Part shown: positions 12,922-27,345 of the stretch, one piece after another
Position numbering within the stretch: the stretch's first letter is position 1
How the letters are laid out: the number at the start of each line of letters is the position of its first letter
NCBI RefSeq assembly: GCF_037975245.1
Contig: NC_092579.1
Span: forward strand, 30,033,666-30,097,665
DNA: 64,000 nt
Direction of reading: 5' to 3'
Source of the DNA: Apostichopus japonicus
Lineage: Eukaryota > Echinodermata > Holothuroidea > Aspidochirotida > Stichopodidae
Translations under genes and position numbers: made by a program
The notes under the pieces: generated by a model
What the model was told of the DNA's origin: nothing
The model's input: the letters and a program-made list of their open reading frames with translations, nothing else
The model's database searches: none

Positions 12922-14956
12922 AATATTTCACTTATATATAGCGCTTATACCAGCAATAGGTCTCAAAGCGCTTTACAAAAGATATGTTACCCCTGGTCAA
13001 TGATAACCTGTCCCAGAGACAATCCCTCCAGGTGGCTGCAGTTATATACTGCGCCCAATGACAAGTTACCTAGCAGGTACCCATTTAACCCCTGGGTGGA
13101 GAGAGGCAATTGAGATAAAGCATCTTGCCCAAGGACACAAGGTAATGGACTAGGCAGGAGTCGAACCAGCAATCCTTGGATCACAAGTCCGACGCCTTAG
13201 CCAATCGTCCACAACACTCTCTAAGGTTTTGAACACGCAGGTTTTAAAACAGACCCACAGAATATTTCACTTATATATAGCGCTTATACCAGCAATAGGT
13301 CTCAAAGCGCTTTACAGAAGATATGTTACCCCTGGTCAATGATAACCTGTCCCAGAGACAATCCCTCCAGGCGGCTGCAGTTATATACTGCGCCCAATGA
13401 CAAGTTACCTCACAGGTACCCATTTAACCCCTGGGTGGAGAGAGGCAATTGAGATAAAGCATCTTGCCCAAGGACACAACGTAATGGACTAGGCAGGAGT
13501 CGAACCAGCAATCCTTGGATCACAAGTCCGTCGTCTTAGCCAATCGTCCACAACACTCTCTAAGGTTTTGAACACGCAGGTTTTAAAACAGACCCACAGA
13601 ATATTTCGCTTATATATAGCGCTTATACCAGCAATAGGTCTCAAAGCGCTTTACAGAAGATATGTTACCCCTGGTCAATGATAACCTGTCCCAGAGACAA
13701 TCCCTCCAGGCGGCTGCAGTTATATACTGCGCCCAATGACAAGTTACCTCACAGGTACCCATTTAACCCCTGGGTGGAGAGAGGCAATTGAGATAAAGCA
13801 TCTTGCCCAAGGACACAAGGTAATGGACTAGGCAGGAGTCGAACCAGCAATCCTTGGATCACAAGTCCGTCGTCTTAGCCAATCGTCCACAACACTCTCT
13901 AAGGTTTTGAACACGCAGGTTTTAAAACAGACCCACAGAATATTTCGCTTTTATATAGCGCTTATACCAGCAATAGGTATCAAAGCGCTTTACAGAAGAT
14001 ATGTTACCCCTGGTCAATGATAACCTGTCCCAGAGACAATCCCTCCAGGCGGCTGCAGTTATATACTGCGCCCAATGACAAGTTACCTCACAGGTACCCA
14101 TTTAACCCCTGGGTGGAGAGAGGCAATCGAGATAAAGCATCTTGCCCAAGGACACAACGTAATGGACTAGGCAGGAGTCGAACCAGCAATCCTAGGATCA
14201 CAAGTCCGACGCCTTAGCCAATCGTCCACAACACTCTCTAAGGTTTTGAACACGCAGGTTTTGAAACAGACCCACAGAATATTTCACTTTTATATAGCGC
14301 TTTATACCAGCAATAGGTCTCAAAGCGCTTTACAGAAGATATGTTATCCCTGGTCAATGATAACCTGTCCTAGAGACAATCCCTCCAGGCGGCTGCAGTT
14401 ATATACTGCGCCCAATGACAAGTTACCTCACAGGTACCCATTTAACCCCTGGGTGGAGAGAGGCAATCGAGATAAAGCATCTTGCCCAAGGACACGAGGT
14501 AATGGACTAGGCAGGAGTCGAACCAGCAATCCTTGGATCACAAGTCCGACGCCTTTGCCAATCGTCCACAACACTCTCTAAGGTTTTGAACACGCAGGTT
14601 TTAAAACAGACCCACAGAATATTTCACTTTTATATAGCGCTTATACCAGCAATAGGTATCAAAGCACTTTACAGAAGATATGTTATCCCTGGTCAATGAT
14701 AACCTGTCCCAGAGACAATCCCTCCAGGCGGCTGCAGTTATATACTGCGCCCAATGACAAGTTACCTCACAGGTACCCATTTAACCCCTGGGTGGAGAGA
14801 GGCAATTGAGATAAAGCATCTTGCCCAAGGACACAACGTAATGGACTAGGCAGGAGTCGAACCAGCAATCCTTGGATCACAAGTCCGTCGTCTTAGCCAA
14901 TCGTCCACAACACTCTCTAAGGTTTTGAACACGCAGGTTTTGAAACAGACCCACAG
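12922..14956 (-). repeat. tandem array of six tRNA-derived SINE units (copy 1)
   Basis: Six units of 339-340 bp start at 12922, 13261, 13600, 13939, 14278 and 14618. Read on the minus strand each has a tRNA-like head (TGGCTAAGGC as A box, GGTTCGACTCC as B box). A conserved middle follows (CTTGGGCAAGATGC), then an L2-like tail with GTAAAGCGCTTTGAG and AAGCGCTATATATAAG. About 45 bp of shared flank (CTCTAAGGTTTTGAACACGC) lies between units, so this is a tandem expansion of SINE plus flank rather than six insertions. Short open frames inside are fortuitous. Confidence 0.85.
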
Positions 14957-14986
14957 TAACTGCTTTTACCACTTCTTTGCCATACT

Positions 14987-15285
14987 CAGGCGCGTAGCCA
15001 GGAATTCGCCAAGGGAGGGGCGAACCTGTAGGCAAACTATCAGAGCCAAATATGGCTCTGCAAACTATCTTAGCGTAGCGCCATCACGAGTGGCATGAAG
15101 CGTACAAGAAACTTTGGCCGAAAATGCCTCCCAGATCGCTGGAAATGGCACTTCCCAGGCCTTGTAAGTTGCATTTAAGCATTTTCTATTTTGAAATTAC
15201 TAGGGATATCATAAAAATATACAAAAAAAATATGCTCAAGGGGGGGGGCGGTCGCCCCCTTGGCCCCCCCTTGGCTACGTGCCTG
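14987..15285. mobile_element. hAT-like MITE, copy 1
   Basis: Starts CAGGCGCGTAGCCAGGAATT and ends TTGGCTACGTGCCTG, an imperfect terminal inverted repeat of the CAGGCGCGTAGCC type common in non-autonomous hAT elements. Flanking 8-mers GCCATACT and GACATATG agree only partly, so any target duplication has decayed. A G/C homopolymer section (15239-15272) lies near the right end. The element stops 25 bp from the exon 5 splice donor. Confidence 0.72.
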
Positions 15286-15309
15286 GACATATGTATACAC
15301 AACCTTTAC

Positions 15310-15498
<189 letters not shown>

Positions 15499-16112
15499 TT
15501 ACAGAGGTATACTGTGGGAGCATGGCAGTGACCATATATCAATCTACTAGATCTGCTGTAATATACAGAGCATTTGGCATCTCACGTTATTGGGCCCCTC
15601 CCAAAAATTTCTCCCTACCTTGAGGTTTCATTCCTTAATGTTGCCGCATTTTTGATAATGTTAACATCATTTCAGTTCCACAGAGTGTTTTATTCTAACA
15701 TTCGTGTAGATGGATAGGAGATCAATGGTGTGAGGTGGGGAGGGGGGGGGGGTTGCATGATGGTGGTGAGGTTCTATCTGTTAACAGAAAGTTACTTATC
15801 ACTACAATTTACTGGCAGCATTCTACAATTACAACCATCAAGAGCAAAATGTCTAATTTTTAAAAGCAGTGGGAATGTCCCATTCTCCTTATTTGGTTAA
15901 GTAACGAGAATTGTCTTTAGTATTCAGGTTTGACATTTTCCCTTTGAAAGCAGATATCACACAAAGTTTCAAATAGACAAGAGTCCTGATTACTTATCTG
16001 AGTTCTTCTTGTTTGTTCCTCAACAAATACATACTAGCATACATGCATACCCATGCCTACATCCATAAACCCACACACATGTTTATTAATCCCAGGACAA
16101 TTTCTAGTTTAC

Positions 16113-16236
16113 CTGTGAATACAACTTTTGCCCTCCAAGTAAGCCATCCCTGATGTTGCGTCTTCACTCATTTTAATCTTCTCGGGGACACTCAAGGTCT
16201 TGCTGTCATCTCGAAGCAACTTCAAAAGATCTCCTC
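16113..16236 (-). pseudogene. kinase exon 4, copy 1: helices D-E to HRD
   Basis: 124-bp exon between CCTTTGCAG and AG|GTAAAC. Reads GGDLLKLLRDDSKTLSVPEK, then IKMSEDATSGMAYLEGKSCI, then H and two bases of Arg. It continues MELVQG of exon 3 in phase and hands on to exon 5 in phase. Compared with copies 2 and 3 it has Thr in SEDATSG where they have Ala. The reading frame is intact. Confidence 0.87.
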
Positions 16237-16336
16237 CTGCAAAGGTGACAGAGAAGCAAACATCAGTCAGTTAAATCAATCTTTTTAAACAATTTACTGA
16301 TTTCATCTCATAAATCTATTTTTGTTGCTTTCTAGT

Positions 16337-17131
16337 CACTTCGCCCAACAACCATTTCGCCCAACAACCATTTCGCCCAACCAGCCTGGTCATTTCGCCC
16401 AACCAGCCTGGTCATTTCGCCCAACCAGCCTGGTCATTTCGCCCAACCAGCCTGGTCATTTCGCCCAACCAGCCTGGTCATTTCGCCCAACCAGCATGGT
16501 CATTTCGCCCAACCAGCATGGTCATTTCGCCCAACCTTATTTTTACTAATATTCAGTCAGAATAATATTACTTTTTCTTTTCCACTACTTCAATTTGATT
16601 TATTTTGGGTTAGGTTACTTCGTAATAGGTAAATAAAAAAGTGAGGTCCGCTCGATATCGATCGGAGTCTGAGCAGTTATTTCGGGTATAATGGGAGGAT
16701 TACACTACTTTAGGCGTTTACGCATACAATGGAAGTTATATTATTATACAAACACAGGGGAATCGGTCTTCATAAAAACCTATCAAACCTAACCCCTAAA
16801 ACACTGATTCCATCCTACTGACTAACAATTCCCGAACGTTTCCTTATTAAATTGAAAAAAATATATATATAAAACCCGTCCGTAATATTGAATTACTATA
16901 TTTAATCAATGTAACCACTTTATCAATGTAACCACATATGTGATCACATATGTAATCAGTTTAACCACGACTTCAAGTTTCCTTAATACTCGGTTCGTAT
17001 CCCGTAACGTTAACAATTCCCGAACGTTTACTATATGAAACCTATCAAACCTAACCCCTAAAACACTGATCAATCCTCAAGTTTCCTTAATATTCGGTTC
17101 GTATCCTGTAACGTTAACAATTCCTTTTGAA
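16337..17131. mobile_element. foldback-type element, left arm and interior (copy 1)
   Basis: Left arm 16337-16537: CACTTCGCCCAACAACC, then about eight tandem CATTTCGCCCAACCAGC(C/A)TGGT units. The interior has repeated GTAACCACATATGTAATC and AACCTAACCCCTAAAACACT blocks. The right arm is absent because the duplication junction cuts the element. Confidence 0.7.
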
Positions 17132-17763
17132 ATAGACTAACATTTTAATTTTAGAGAAAAGCATATTTTTGAGCTCTGGGAATCCATATTGAGCATTCTG
17201 ACTGGCATTTGAGAACTTTCTTTCTTGTTTGTCCCAATTTAACAATTTAAAGTTAGGTATATCTGAGCTTTTGAAATCAATATTTTAGCACTCTGACTTA
17301 ATATATAGTCCTTTTTTAAAAACCTTCCATATAATTATTGTAAGTCTTTAGTCGTTATGATTTTTTTTCTAGAATCACAAATTTTTTAAATTGTTCCCAA
17401 AGTGATGCATAGGATGCCCTGTTGATTATACAAAATGCAAAGGGTTCAATTAAATTCAGTGTTATTCAAAGCTATATCATAATGTGAGGCTTAATATTTC
17501 ATAGAACCCCACTTTTAACTCAAGAATAAACCAGACCCTAGTTTTGGGGGGAATTCCTAGTTTCTAAACTGTTTAATTTTTGCTAAATTTTAAGGATTCA
17601 TAACGTGTCATAATTTTTTCAATTTTCAGCAACAAAGCACAAATTCCTCTTGCTTAATAAAAAACATGCCATCATTTGATGATGACGTTATATTGCCCCT
17701 AATGTTAATTATTATGACCAAAAAAAAAAATAAATAAATAAATAAAAAAAAAATAGTAATAAT

Positions 17764-18442
17764 AATATTTCACTTATATATAGCGCTTATACCAGCAATA
17801 GGTATCAAAGCACTTTACAGAAGATATGTTATCCCTGGTCAATGATAACCTGTCCCAGAGACAATCCCTCCAGGCGGCTGCAGTTATATACTGCGCCCAA
17901 TGACAAGTTACCTAGCAGGTACCCATTTAACCCCTGGGTGGAGAGAGGCAATTGAGATAAAGCATCTTGCCCAAGGACACAACGTAATGGACTAGGCAGG
18001 AGTCGAACCTGCAATCCTTGGATCACAAGTCCGACGCCTTAGCCAATCGTCCACAACACTCTCTAAGGTTTTGAACACGCAGGTATTAAAACAGACCCAC
18101 AGAATATTTCACTTTTATATAGCGCTTTATAACAGCAATAGGTCTCAAAGCGCTTCACAGAAGATATGTTATCCCTGGTCAATGATAACCTGTCCCAGAG
18201 ACAATCCCTCCAGGCGGCTGCAGTTATATACTGTGCCCAATGACAAGTTACCTCACAGGTACCCATTTAACCTCTGGGTGGAGAGAGGCAATTGAGATAA
18301 AGCATCTTGCCCAAGGACACAACGTAATGGACTAGGCAGGAGTCGAACCAGCAATCCTTGGATCACAAGTCCGTCGTCTTAGCCAATCGTCCACAACACT
18401 CTCTAAGGTTTTGAACACGCAGGGTTTGAAACAGACCCACAG
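17764..18442 (-). repeat. two tandem SINE units (copy 2)
   Basis: Units start at 17764 and 18103 and end with ACCCACAG at 18442, directly before the same TAACTGCTTTTACC flank seen after the other arrays. Family as in copy 1, minus-strand head-to-tail order. Confidence 0.85.
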
Positions 18443-18472
18443 TAACTGCTTTTACCACTTCTTTGCCATACT

Positions 18473-18771
18473 CAGGCGCGTAGCCAGGAATTTGCCAAGG
18501 GAGGGGCGAACCTGTAGGCAAACTATCAGAGCCAAATATGGCTCTGCAAACTATCTTAGCGTAGCGCCATCACGAGTGGCATGAAGCGTACAAGAAACTT
18601 TGGCCGAAAATGCCTCCCAGATCGCTGGAAATGGCACTTCCCAGGCCTTGTTAGTTGCATTTAAGCATTTTCTATTTTGAAATTACTAGGGATATCATAA
18701 AAATATACAAAAAAAATATGCTCAAGGGGGGGTCGGTCGCCCCCTTGGACCCCCCCTTGGCTACGTGCCTG
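18473..18771. mobile_element. hAT-like MITE, copy 2
   Basis: Block-duplicated copy of the 14987 element, with GGAATTTGCC in place of GGAATTCGCC at the left end and small changes in the G/C run. Confidence 0.72.
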
Positions 18772-18795
18772 GACATATGTATACACAACCTTTAC

Positions 18796-18984
<189 letters not shown>

Positions 18985-19595
18985 TTACAGAGGTATACTG
19001 TGGGAGCATGGCAGTGACCATATATCAATCTACTAGATCTGCTGTCATATACAGAGCATTTGGCATCTCACGTTATTGGGCCCCTCCCAAAAATTTCTCC
19101 CTACCTTGAGGTTTCATTCCTTAATGTTGCCGCATTTTTGATAATGTTAACATCATTTCAGTTCCACAGAGTGTTTTATTCTAACATTCGTGTAGATGGA
19201 TAGGAGATCAATGGTGTGAGGTGGGGAGGGGGGGGGTTGCATGATGGTGGTGAGGTTCTATCTGTTAACAGAAAGTTACTTATCACTACAATTTACTGGC
19301 AGCATTCTACAATTACAACCATCAAGAGCAAAATGTCTAATTTTAAAAGCAGTGGGAATGTCCCATTCTCCTTATTTGGTTAAGTAACGAGAATTGTCTT
19401 TAGTATTCAGGTTTGACATTTTCCCTTTGAAAGCAGATATCACACAAAGTTTCAAATAGACAAGAGTCCTGATTACTTATCTGAGTTCTTCTTGTTTGTT
19501 CCTCAACAAATAAATACTAACATACATGCATACCCATGCCTACATCCATAAACCCACACACATGTTTATTAATCCCAGGACAATTTCTAGTTTAC

Positions 19596-19719
19596 CTGTG
19601 AATACAACTTTTGCCCTCCAAGTAAGCCATCCCTGATGCTGCGTCTTCACTCATTTTCATCTTCTCGGGGACACTCAAGGTCTTGCTGTCATCTCGAAGC
19701 AACTTCAAAAGATCTCCTC
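19596..19719 (-). pseudogene. kinase exon 4, copy 2
   Basis: Same exon and borders, frame intact. Differences from copy 3: Met instead of Ile in PEKMKMSED. The copy-specific amino acid changes show independent drift after triplication. Confidence 0.87.
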
Positions 19720-19819
19720 CTGCAAAGGTGACAGAGAAGCAAACATCAGTCAGTTAAATCAATCTTTTTAAACAATTTACTGATTTCATCTCATAAATCT
19801 ATTGTTGTTGCTTTCTAGT

Positions 19820-20560
19820 CACTTCGCCCAACAACCATTTCGCCCAACTGCCATTTCGCCCAACCAGCCTGGTCATTTCGCCCAACCAGCCTGGTCATTT
19901 CGCCCAACCAGCCTGGTCATTTCGCCCAACCAGCATGGTCATTTCGCCCAACCAGCATGGTCATTTCGCCCAACCTTATTTTTACTAATATTCAGTCAGA
20001 ATAATATTACTTTTTCTTTTCCACTAGTTCAATTTGATTTATTTTGGGTTAGGTTACTTCGTAATAGGTAAATAAAAAAGTGAGGTCCGCTCGATATCGA
20101 TCGGAGTCTGAGCAGTTATTTCGGGTATAATGGGAGGATTACACTACTTTAGGCGTTTACGCATACAATGGAAGTTATATTATTATACAAACACAGGGGA
20201 ATCGGTCTTCATAAAAACCTATCAAACCTAACCCCTAAAACACTGATCCATCCTACTGACTAACAATTCCCGAACGTTTCCTTATTAAATTGAAAAAAAA
20301 ATATATATAAAACCCGTCCGTAATATTGAATTACTATATTTAATCAATGTAACCACTTTATCAATGTAACCACATATGTAATCACATATGTAATCAATTT
20401 AACCACGACTTCAAGTTTCCTTAATACTCGGTTCGTATCCCATAACGTTAACAATTCCCGAACGTTTACTATATCAAACCTAACCCCTAAAACACTGATC
20501 AATCCTCAAGTTTCCTTAATATTCGGTTCGTATCCTGTAACGTTAACAATTCCTTTTGAA
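19820..20560. mobile_element. foldback-type element, left arm and interior (copy 2)
   Basis: Left arm 19820-19975 with fewer units than copy 1 but with the CAACTGCCATTTCGCCC unit that the intact right arm also has. Truncated at the duplication junction. Confidence 0.7.
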
Positions 20561-21190
20561 ATAGACTAACATTTTAATTTTAGAGAAAAGCATATTTTTG
20601 AGCTCTGGGAATCCATATTGTGCATTCTGACTGGCATTTGAGAACTTTCTTTCTTGTTTGTCCCAATTTAACAATTTAAAGTTAGGTATATCTGAGCTTT
20701 TGAAATCAATATTTTAGCACTCTGACTTAATATATAGTCCTTTTTTAAAAACCTTCCATATAATTATTGTAAGTCTTCAGTCGTTATGATTTTTTTTCTA
20801 GAATCACAAATTTTTTAAATTGTTCCCAAAGTGATGCATAGGATGCCCTGTTGATTATAAAAATGCAAAGGGTTCAATTAAATTCAGTGTTATTCAAAGC
20901 TATATCATAATGTGAGGCTTAATATTTCATAGAACCCCAATTTTAACTCAAGAATAAACCAGACCCTAGTTTGGGGGGGGGGAATTCCTAGTTTCTAAAC
21001 TGTTTAATTTTTGCTAAATTTTAAGGTTTCATAACGTGTCATAATTTTTTCAATTTTCAGCAACAAAGCACAAATTCCTCTTGCTTAATAAAAAACATGC
21101 CATCATTTGATGATGACGTTATATTGCCCCTAATGTTAATTATTATGACCAAAAAAAAATAATAATAAAAAAAAAAAAAATAGTAATAAT

Positions 21191-22546
21191 AATATTTCAC
21201 TTATATATAGCGCTTATACCAGCAATAGGTCTCAAAGCGCTTTACAAAAGATATGTTACCCCTGGTCAATGATAACCTGTCCCAGAGACAATCCCTCCAG
21301 GTGGCTGCAGTTATATACTGCGCCCAATGACAAGTTACCTAGCAGGTACCCATTTAACCCCTGGGTGGAGAGAGGCAATTGAGATAAAGCATCTTGCCCA
21401 AGGACACAAGGTAATGGACTAGGCAGGAGTCGAACCAGCAATCCTTGGATCACAAGTCCGACGCCTTAGCCAATCGTCCACAACACTCTCTAAGGTTTTG
21501 AACACGCAGGTTTTGAAACAGACCCACAGAATATTTCACTTATATATAGCGCTTATACCAGCAATAGGTCTCAAAGCGCTTTACAGAAGATATGTTACCC
21601 CTGGTCAATGATAACCTGTCCCAGAGACAATCCCTCCAGGTGGCTGCAGTTATATACTGCGCCCAATGACAAGTTACCTAGCAGGTACCCATTTAACCCC
21701 TGGGTGGAGAGAGGCAATTGAGATAAAGCATCTTGCCCAAGGACACAAGGTAATGGACTAGGCAGGAGTCGAACCAGCAATCCTTGGATCACAAGTCCGT
21801 CGTCTTAGCCAATCGTCCACAACACTCTCTAAGGTTTTGAACACGCAGGTTTTAAAACAGACCCACAGAATATTTCACTTATATATAGCGCTTATACCAG
21901 CAATAGGTATCAAAGCACTTTACAGAAGATATGTTATCCCTGGTCAATGATAACCTGTCCCAGAGACAATCCCTCCAGGCGGCTGCAGTTATATACTGCG
22001 CCCAATGACAAGTTACCTCACAGGTACCCATTTAACCCCTGGGTGGAGAGAGGCAATCGAGATAAAGCATCTTGCCCAAGGACACGAGGTAATGGACTAG
22101 GCAGGAGTCGAACCAGCAATCCTTGGATCACAAGTCCGACGCCTTTGCCAATCGTCCACAACACTCTCTAAGGTTTTGAACACGCAGGTTTTAAAACAGA
22201 CCCACAGAATATTTCACTTTTATATAGCGCTTATACCAGCAATAGGTATCAAAGCACTTTACAGAAGATATGTTATCCCTGGTCAATGATAACCTGTCCC
22301 AGAGACAATCCCTCCAGGCGGCTGCAGTTATATACTGTGCCCAATGACAAGTTACCTCACAGGTACCCATTTAACCCCTGGGTGGAGAGAGGCAATTGAG
22401 ATAAAGCATCTTGCCCAAGGACACGAGGTAATGGACTAGGCAGGAGTCGAACCAGCAATCCTTGGATCACAAGTCCGTCGTCTTAGCCAATCGTCCACAA
22501 CACTCTCTAAGGTTTTGAACACGCAGGTTTTGAAACAGACCCACAG
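21191..22546 (-). repeat. four tandem SINE units (copy 3)
   Basis: Units start at 21191, 21530, 21869 and 22208. The first two carry the variant CCTAGCAGGTACC, the last two CCTCACAGGTACC. The same mix of variants occurs in copy 1, as expected if arrays changed length by unequal exchange. Confidence 0.85.
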
Positions 22547-22576
22547 TAACTGCTTTTACCACTTCTTTGCCATACT

Positions 22577-22874
22577 CAGGCGCGTAGCCAGGAATTCGCC
22601 AAGGGAGGGGCGAACCTGTAGGCAAACTATCAGAGCCAAATATGGCTCTGCAAACTATCTTAGCGTAGCGCCATCACGAGTGGCATGAAGCGTACAAGAA
22701 ACTTTGGCCGAAAATGCCTCCCAGATCGCTGGAAATGGCACTTCCCAGGCCTTGTAAGTTGCATTTAAGCATTTTCTATTTTGAAATTACTAGGGATATC
22801 ATAAAAATATACAAAAAAAATATGCTCAAGGGGGGGGCGGTCGCCCCCTTGGCCCCCCCTTGGCTACGTGCCTG
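22577..22874. mobile_element. hAT-like MITE, copy 3
   Basis: Block-duplicated copy of the 14987 element, nearly identical to copy 1. Confidence 0.72.
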
Positions 22875-22898
22875 GACATATGTATACACAACCTTTAC

Positions 22899-23087
<189 letters not shown>

Positions 23088-23698
23088 TTACAGAGGTATA
23101 CTGTGGGAGCATGGCAGTGACCATATATCAATCTACTAGATCTGCTGTAATATACAGAGCATTTGGCATCTCACGTTATTGGGCCCCTCCCAAAAATTTC
23201 TCCCTACCTTGAGGTTTCATTCCTTAATGTTGCCGCATTTTTGATAATGTTAACATCATTTCAGTTCCACAGAGTGTTTTATTCTAACATTCGTGTAGAT
23301 GGATAGGAGATCAATGGTGTGAGGTGGGGAGGGGGGGGTTGCATGATGGTGGTGAGGTTCTATCTGTTAACAGAAAGTTACTTATCACTACAATTTACTG
23401 GCAGCATTCTACAATTACAACCATCAAGAGCAAAATGTCTAATTTTTAAAAGCAGTGGGAATGTCCCATTCTCCTTATTTGGTTAAGTAACGAGAATTGT
23501 CTTTAGTATTCAGGTTTGACAGTTTCCCTTTGAAAGCAGATATCACACAAAGTTTCAAATAGACAAGAGTCCTGATTACTTATCTGAGTTCTTCTTGTTT
23601 GTTCCTCAACAAATACATACTAGCATACATGCATACCCATGCCTACATCCATAAACCCACACACATGTTTATTAATCCCAGGACAATTTCTAGTTTAC

Positions 23699-23822
23699 CT
23701 GTGAATACAACTTTTGCCCTCCAAGTAAGCCATCCCTGATGCTGCGTCTTCACTCATTTTAATCTTCTCGGGGACACTCAAGGTCTTGCTGTCATCTCGA
23801 AGCAACTTCAAAAGATCTCCTC
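23699..23822 (-). pseudogene. kinase exon 4, copy 3
   Basis: Same exon and borders, frame intact, reading PEKIKMSEDAASGM. As the copy nearest exon 3 it would be spliced first. If all copies were included the message would read exon 4-5-4-5-4-5. That repeats the catalytic loop and cannot give a normal kinase fold even without the stops. Confidence 0.87.
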
Positions 23823-23922
23823 CTGCAAAGGTGACAGAGAAGCAAACATCAGTCAGTTAAATCAATCTTTTTAAACAATTTACTGATTTCATCTCATAAA
23901 TCTATTGTTGTTGCTTTCTAGT

Positions 23923-24876
23923 CACTTCGCCCAACAACCATTTCGCCCAACAACCATTTCGCCCAACCAGCCTGGTCATTTCGCCCAACCAGCCTGGTCA
24001 TTTCGCCCAACCAGCATGGTCATTTCGCCCAACCAGCCTGGTCATTTCGCCCAACCAGCCTGGTCATTTCGCCCAACCAGCATGGTCATTTCGCCCAACC
24101 GTGTTGGTCATTTCGCCCAACCTTATTTTTACTAATATTCAGTCAGAATAATATTACTTTTTCTTTTCCACTAGTTCAATTTGATTTATTTTGGGTTAGG
24201 TTACTTCGTAATAGGTAAATAAAAAAGTGAGGTCCGCTCGATATCGATCGGAGTCTGAGCAGTTATTTCGGGTATAATGGGAGGATTACACTACTTTAGG
24301 CGTTTACGCATACAATGGAAGTTATATTATTATACAAACACAGGGGAATCGGTCTTCATAAAAACCTATCAAACCTAACCCCTAAAACACTGATTCCATC
24401 CTACTGACTAACAATTCCCGAACGTTTCCTTATTAAATTGAAAAAAATATATATAAAAAACCCGTCCGTAATATTGAATTACTATATTTAATCAATGTCG
24501 CCACTTTTTCAATGTAACCACATATGTAATCACATATGTAATCAATTTAACCACGACTTCAAGTTTCCTTAATACTCGGTTCGTATCCCGTAACGTTAAC
24601 AATTCCCGAATGTTTACTATATCAAACCTATCAAACCTAACCCCTAACACACTGATCAATCCTCAAGTTTCCTTAATATTCGGTTCGTATCCTGTAACGT
24701 TAACAATTCCTTTTGAAATATCATATTTAATCAAGGTTGGGCGAAATGACCAGACTGGTAGGGCGAAATGACCAGGCTGGTTGGGCGAAATGACAAGGCT
24801 GGTTGGGCGAAATGACCAGGCTGGTTGGGCGAAATGGTAAGGATGGGCGAAATGGCAGTTGGGCGAAATGGTTGTT
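23923..24876. mobile_element. foldback-type DNA element, both arms present (copy 3)
   Basis: Left arm 23923-24122 is a run of ~22-bp CATTTCGCCCAACCAGCCTGGT units starting CACTTCGCCCAACAACC. Right arm 24735-24876 is the reverse complement (GGTTGGGCGAAATGACCAGG units) ending TTGTTGGGCAAAGTG. Long, internally repeated terminal inverted repeats around a ~610-bp non-coding interior are the hallmark of foldback-like non-autonomous elements. I see no convincing target duplication (flanks TTTCTAGT and TCCTGCTT). No transposase is encoded. Confidence 0.75.
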
Positions 24877-26358
<1,482 letters not shown>

Positions 26359-26715
26359 TTAAAGGCAATGAAGACTCGCCCCAAACAGCGTGCTGCCATC
26401 TGAAAAAGTTAACTCTCTGTTGCTTGCAAGTGACGTTTTGTTCGTGTCGCTACAAAATGCAGACAGTAATGAAACGTGATACCTTGTTATCTTTAGCTGG
26501 ACCTGAGATGTCCATCGCTGTATCGTTTTTTACACTGTGCTGTGGGTATTGACCGCAGCTGTATGTACTGACTGTACACTAGTGTCTAATTTACTGACGG
26601 TAGCAAGCTGTATGTGTATTTGCTGGGATTGATGGTGGTGTGTAACACTTCCATTACACCTCATTCGAAACTAGGTCAGATTACTGGCATTAGACGTTTC
26701 TTTCACACCCTTTAA
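26359..26715. mobile_element. TTAA-bounded MITE-like repeat (diverged copy)
   Basis: Bounded by TTAA at 26359-26362 and 26712-26715. It shares most of its length, in reverse complement, with the element at 44817-45162 (for example TCTTTAGCTGGACCTGAGAT and CTAGTGTCTAATT). The left end has GGCAATGAAGACTCGCC. TTAA ends suggest a piggyBac-type target, but the terminal repeat is imperfect. It lies in intron 2 of the kinase pseudogene. Confidence 0.65.
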
Positions 26716-26749
26716 AAGATTGAATCATTGTGTCTTTCATGAAACTCAC

Positions 26750-26920
26750 CTGTCCTAATTTGGTGTCCAGCAGAATGTCCTTGTGTCGAAGGTCGTGCTC
26801 GTCCTTGACCTTACTTATTGGATTTCTGATCATCATGGCTTTCGTCACCGGTGTTTGAGTTGACATGTGATGGTTCACCAGTTCCTGGATTGACCGAAAA
26901 CTCCCTCCTTCCAATCAATA
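26750..26920 (-). pseudogene. kinase exon 2: SH2 C-terminal half and kinase start, with TGA
   Basis: 171 bp, phase 0 at both ends; acceptor AACAG at 26921, donor CAG|GTGAGT. Reads Y, TGA (26915-26917), LEGGSFRSIQELVNHH, MSTQTPVTKAMMIRNP, then KDEHDLRHKDILLDTKLGQ. Relatives have Y-R-L-E-G here, so CGA to TGA, a CpG transition, explains the stop. ELVNHH is the SH2 helix B region and LLDTKLGQ is the first strand of the kinase leading into the glycine loop. The stop call depends on the inferred exon border. Confidence 0.82.
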
Positions 26921-27345
26921 CTGTTAAAAACCAGAACATTCAGACATTCAAAAAAATTGTGTGGAGGAGAAAAGTCAGGCTTAATGATATATCATATCAA
27001 ACACACACAGTATGCCATTTCAATTTTGTAATGTGAGGGAGGACGGGGAAGGGGGACCAAGATGTGTGGAAGGGGGGCCTTTGAGGACCCCTGGCCCCAC
27101 CACTGCCTACAGAGGATGGTATTGTAACACCAAAATGTGTATTTTACATGGTGTTTTTACATGCTTTTATTTAAAAAATATTATGCTATTATGCTAATAT
27201 ATTACATATAATATATATATTATACTATTATTAAAAAAGAAGCACTATTGTAATAATAGCTATCAGCAAATATAAGTCCCAAGATTGATTTGCTGTCATA
27301 GATAGGTTAACTCTCTGCAGGTTTAAAAACTCACAATGGACTGAC

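Noticed and set aside
13140-13215. Functional tRNA gene
   Set aside because: A- and B-box-like sequences are present but there is no closed acceptor stem and the element continues into an L2-like tail; it is a SINE head.
16337-16537. CRISPR-like array of direct repeats
   Set aside because: Repeats abut with no variable spacers and have an inverted partner array at 24735-24876; this is a transposon arm in eukaryotic DNA.
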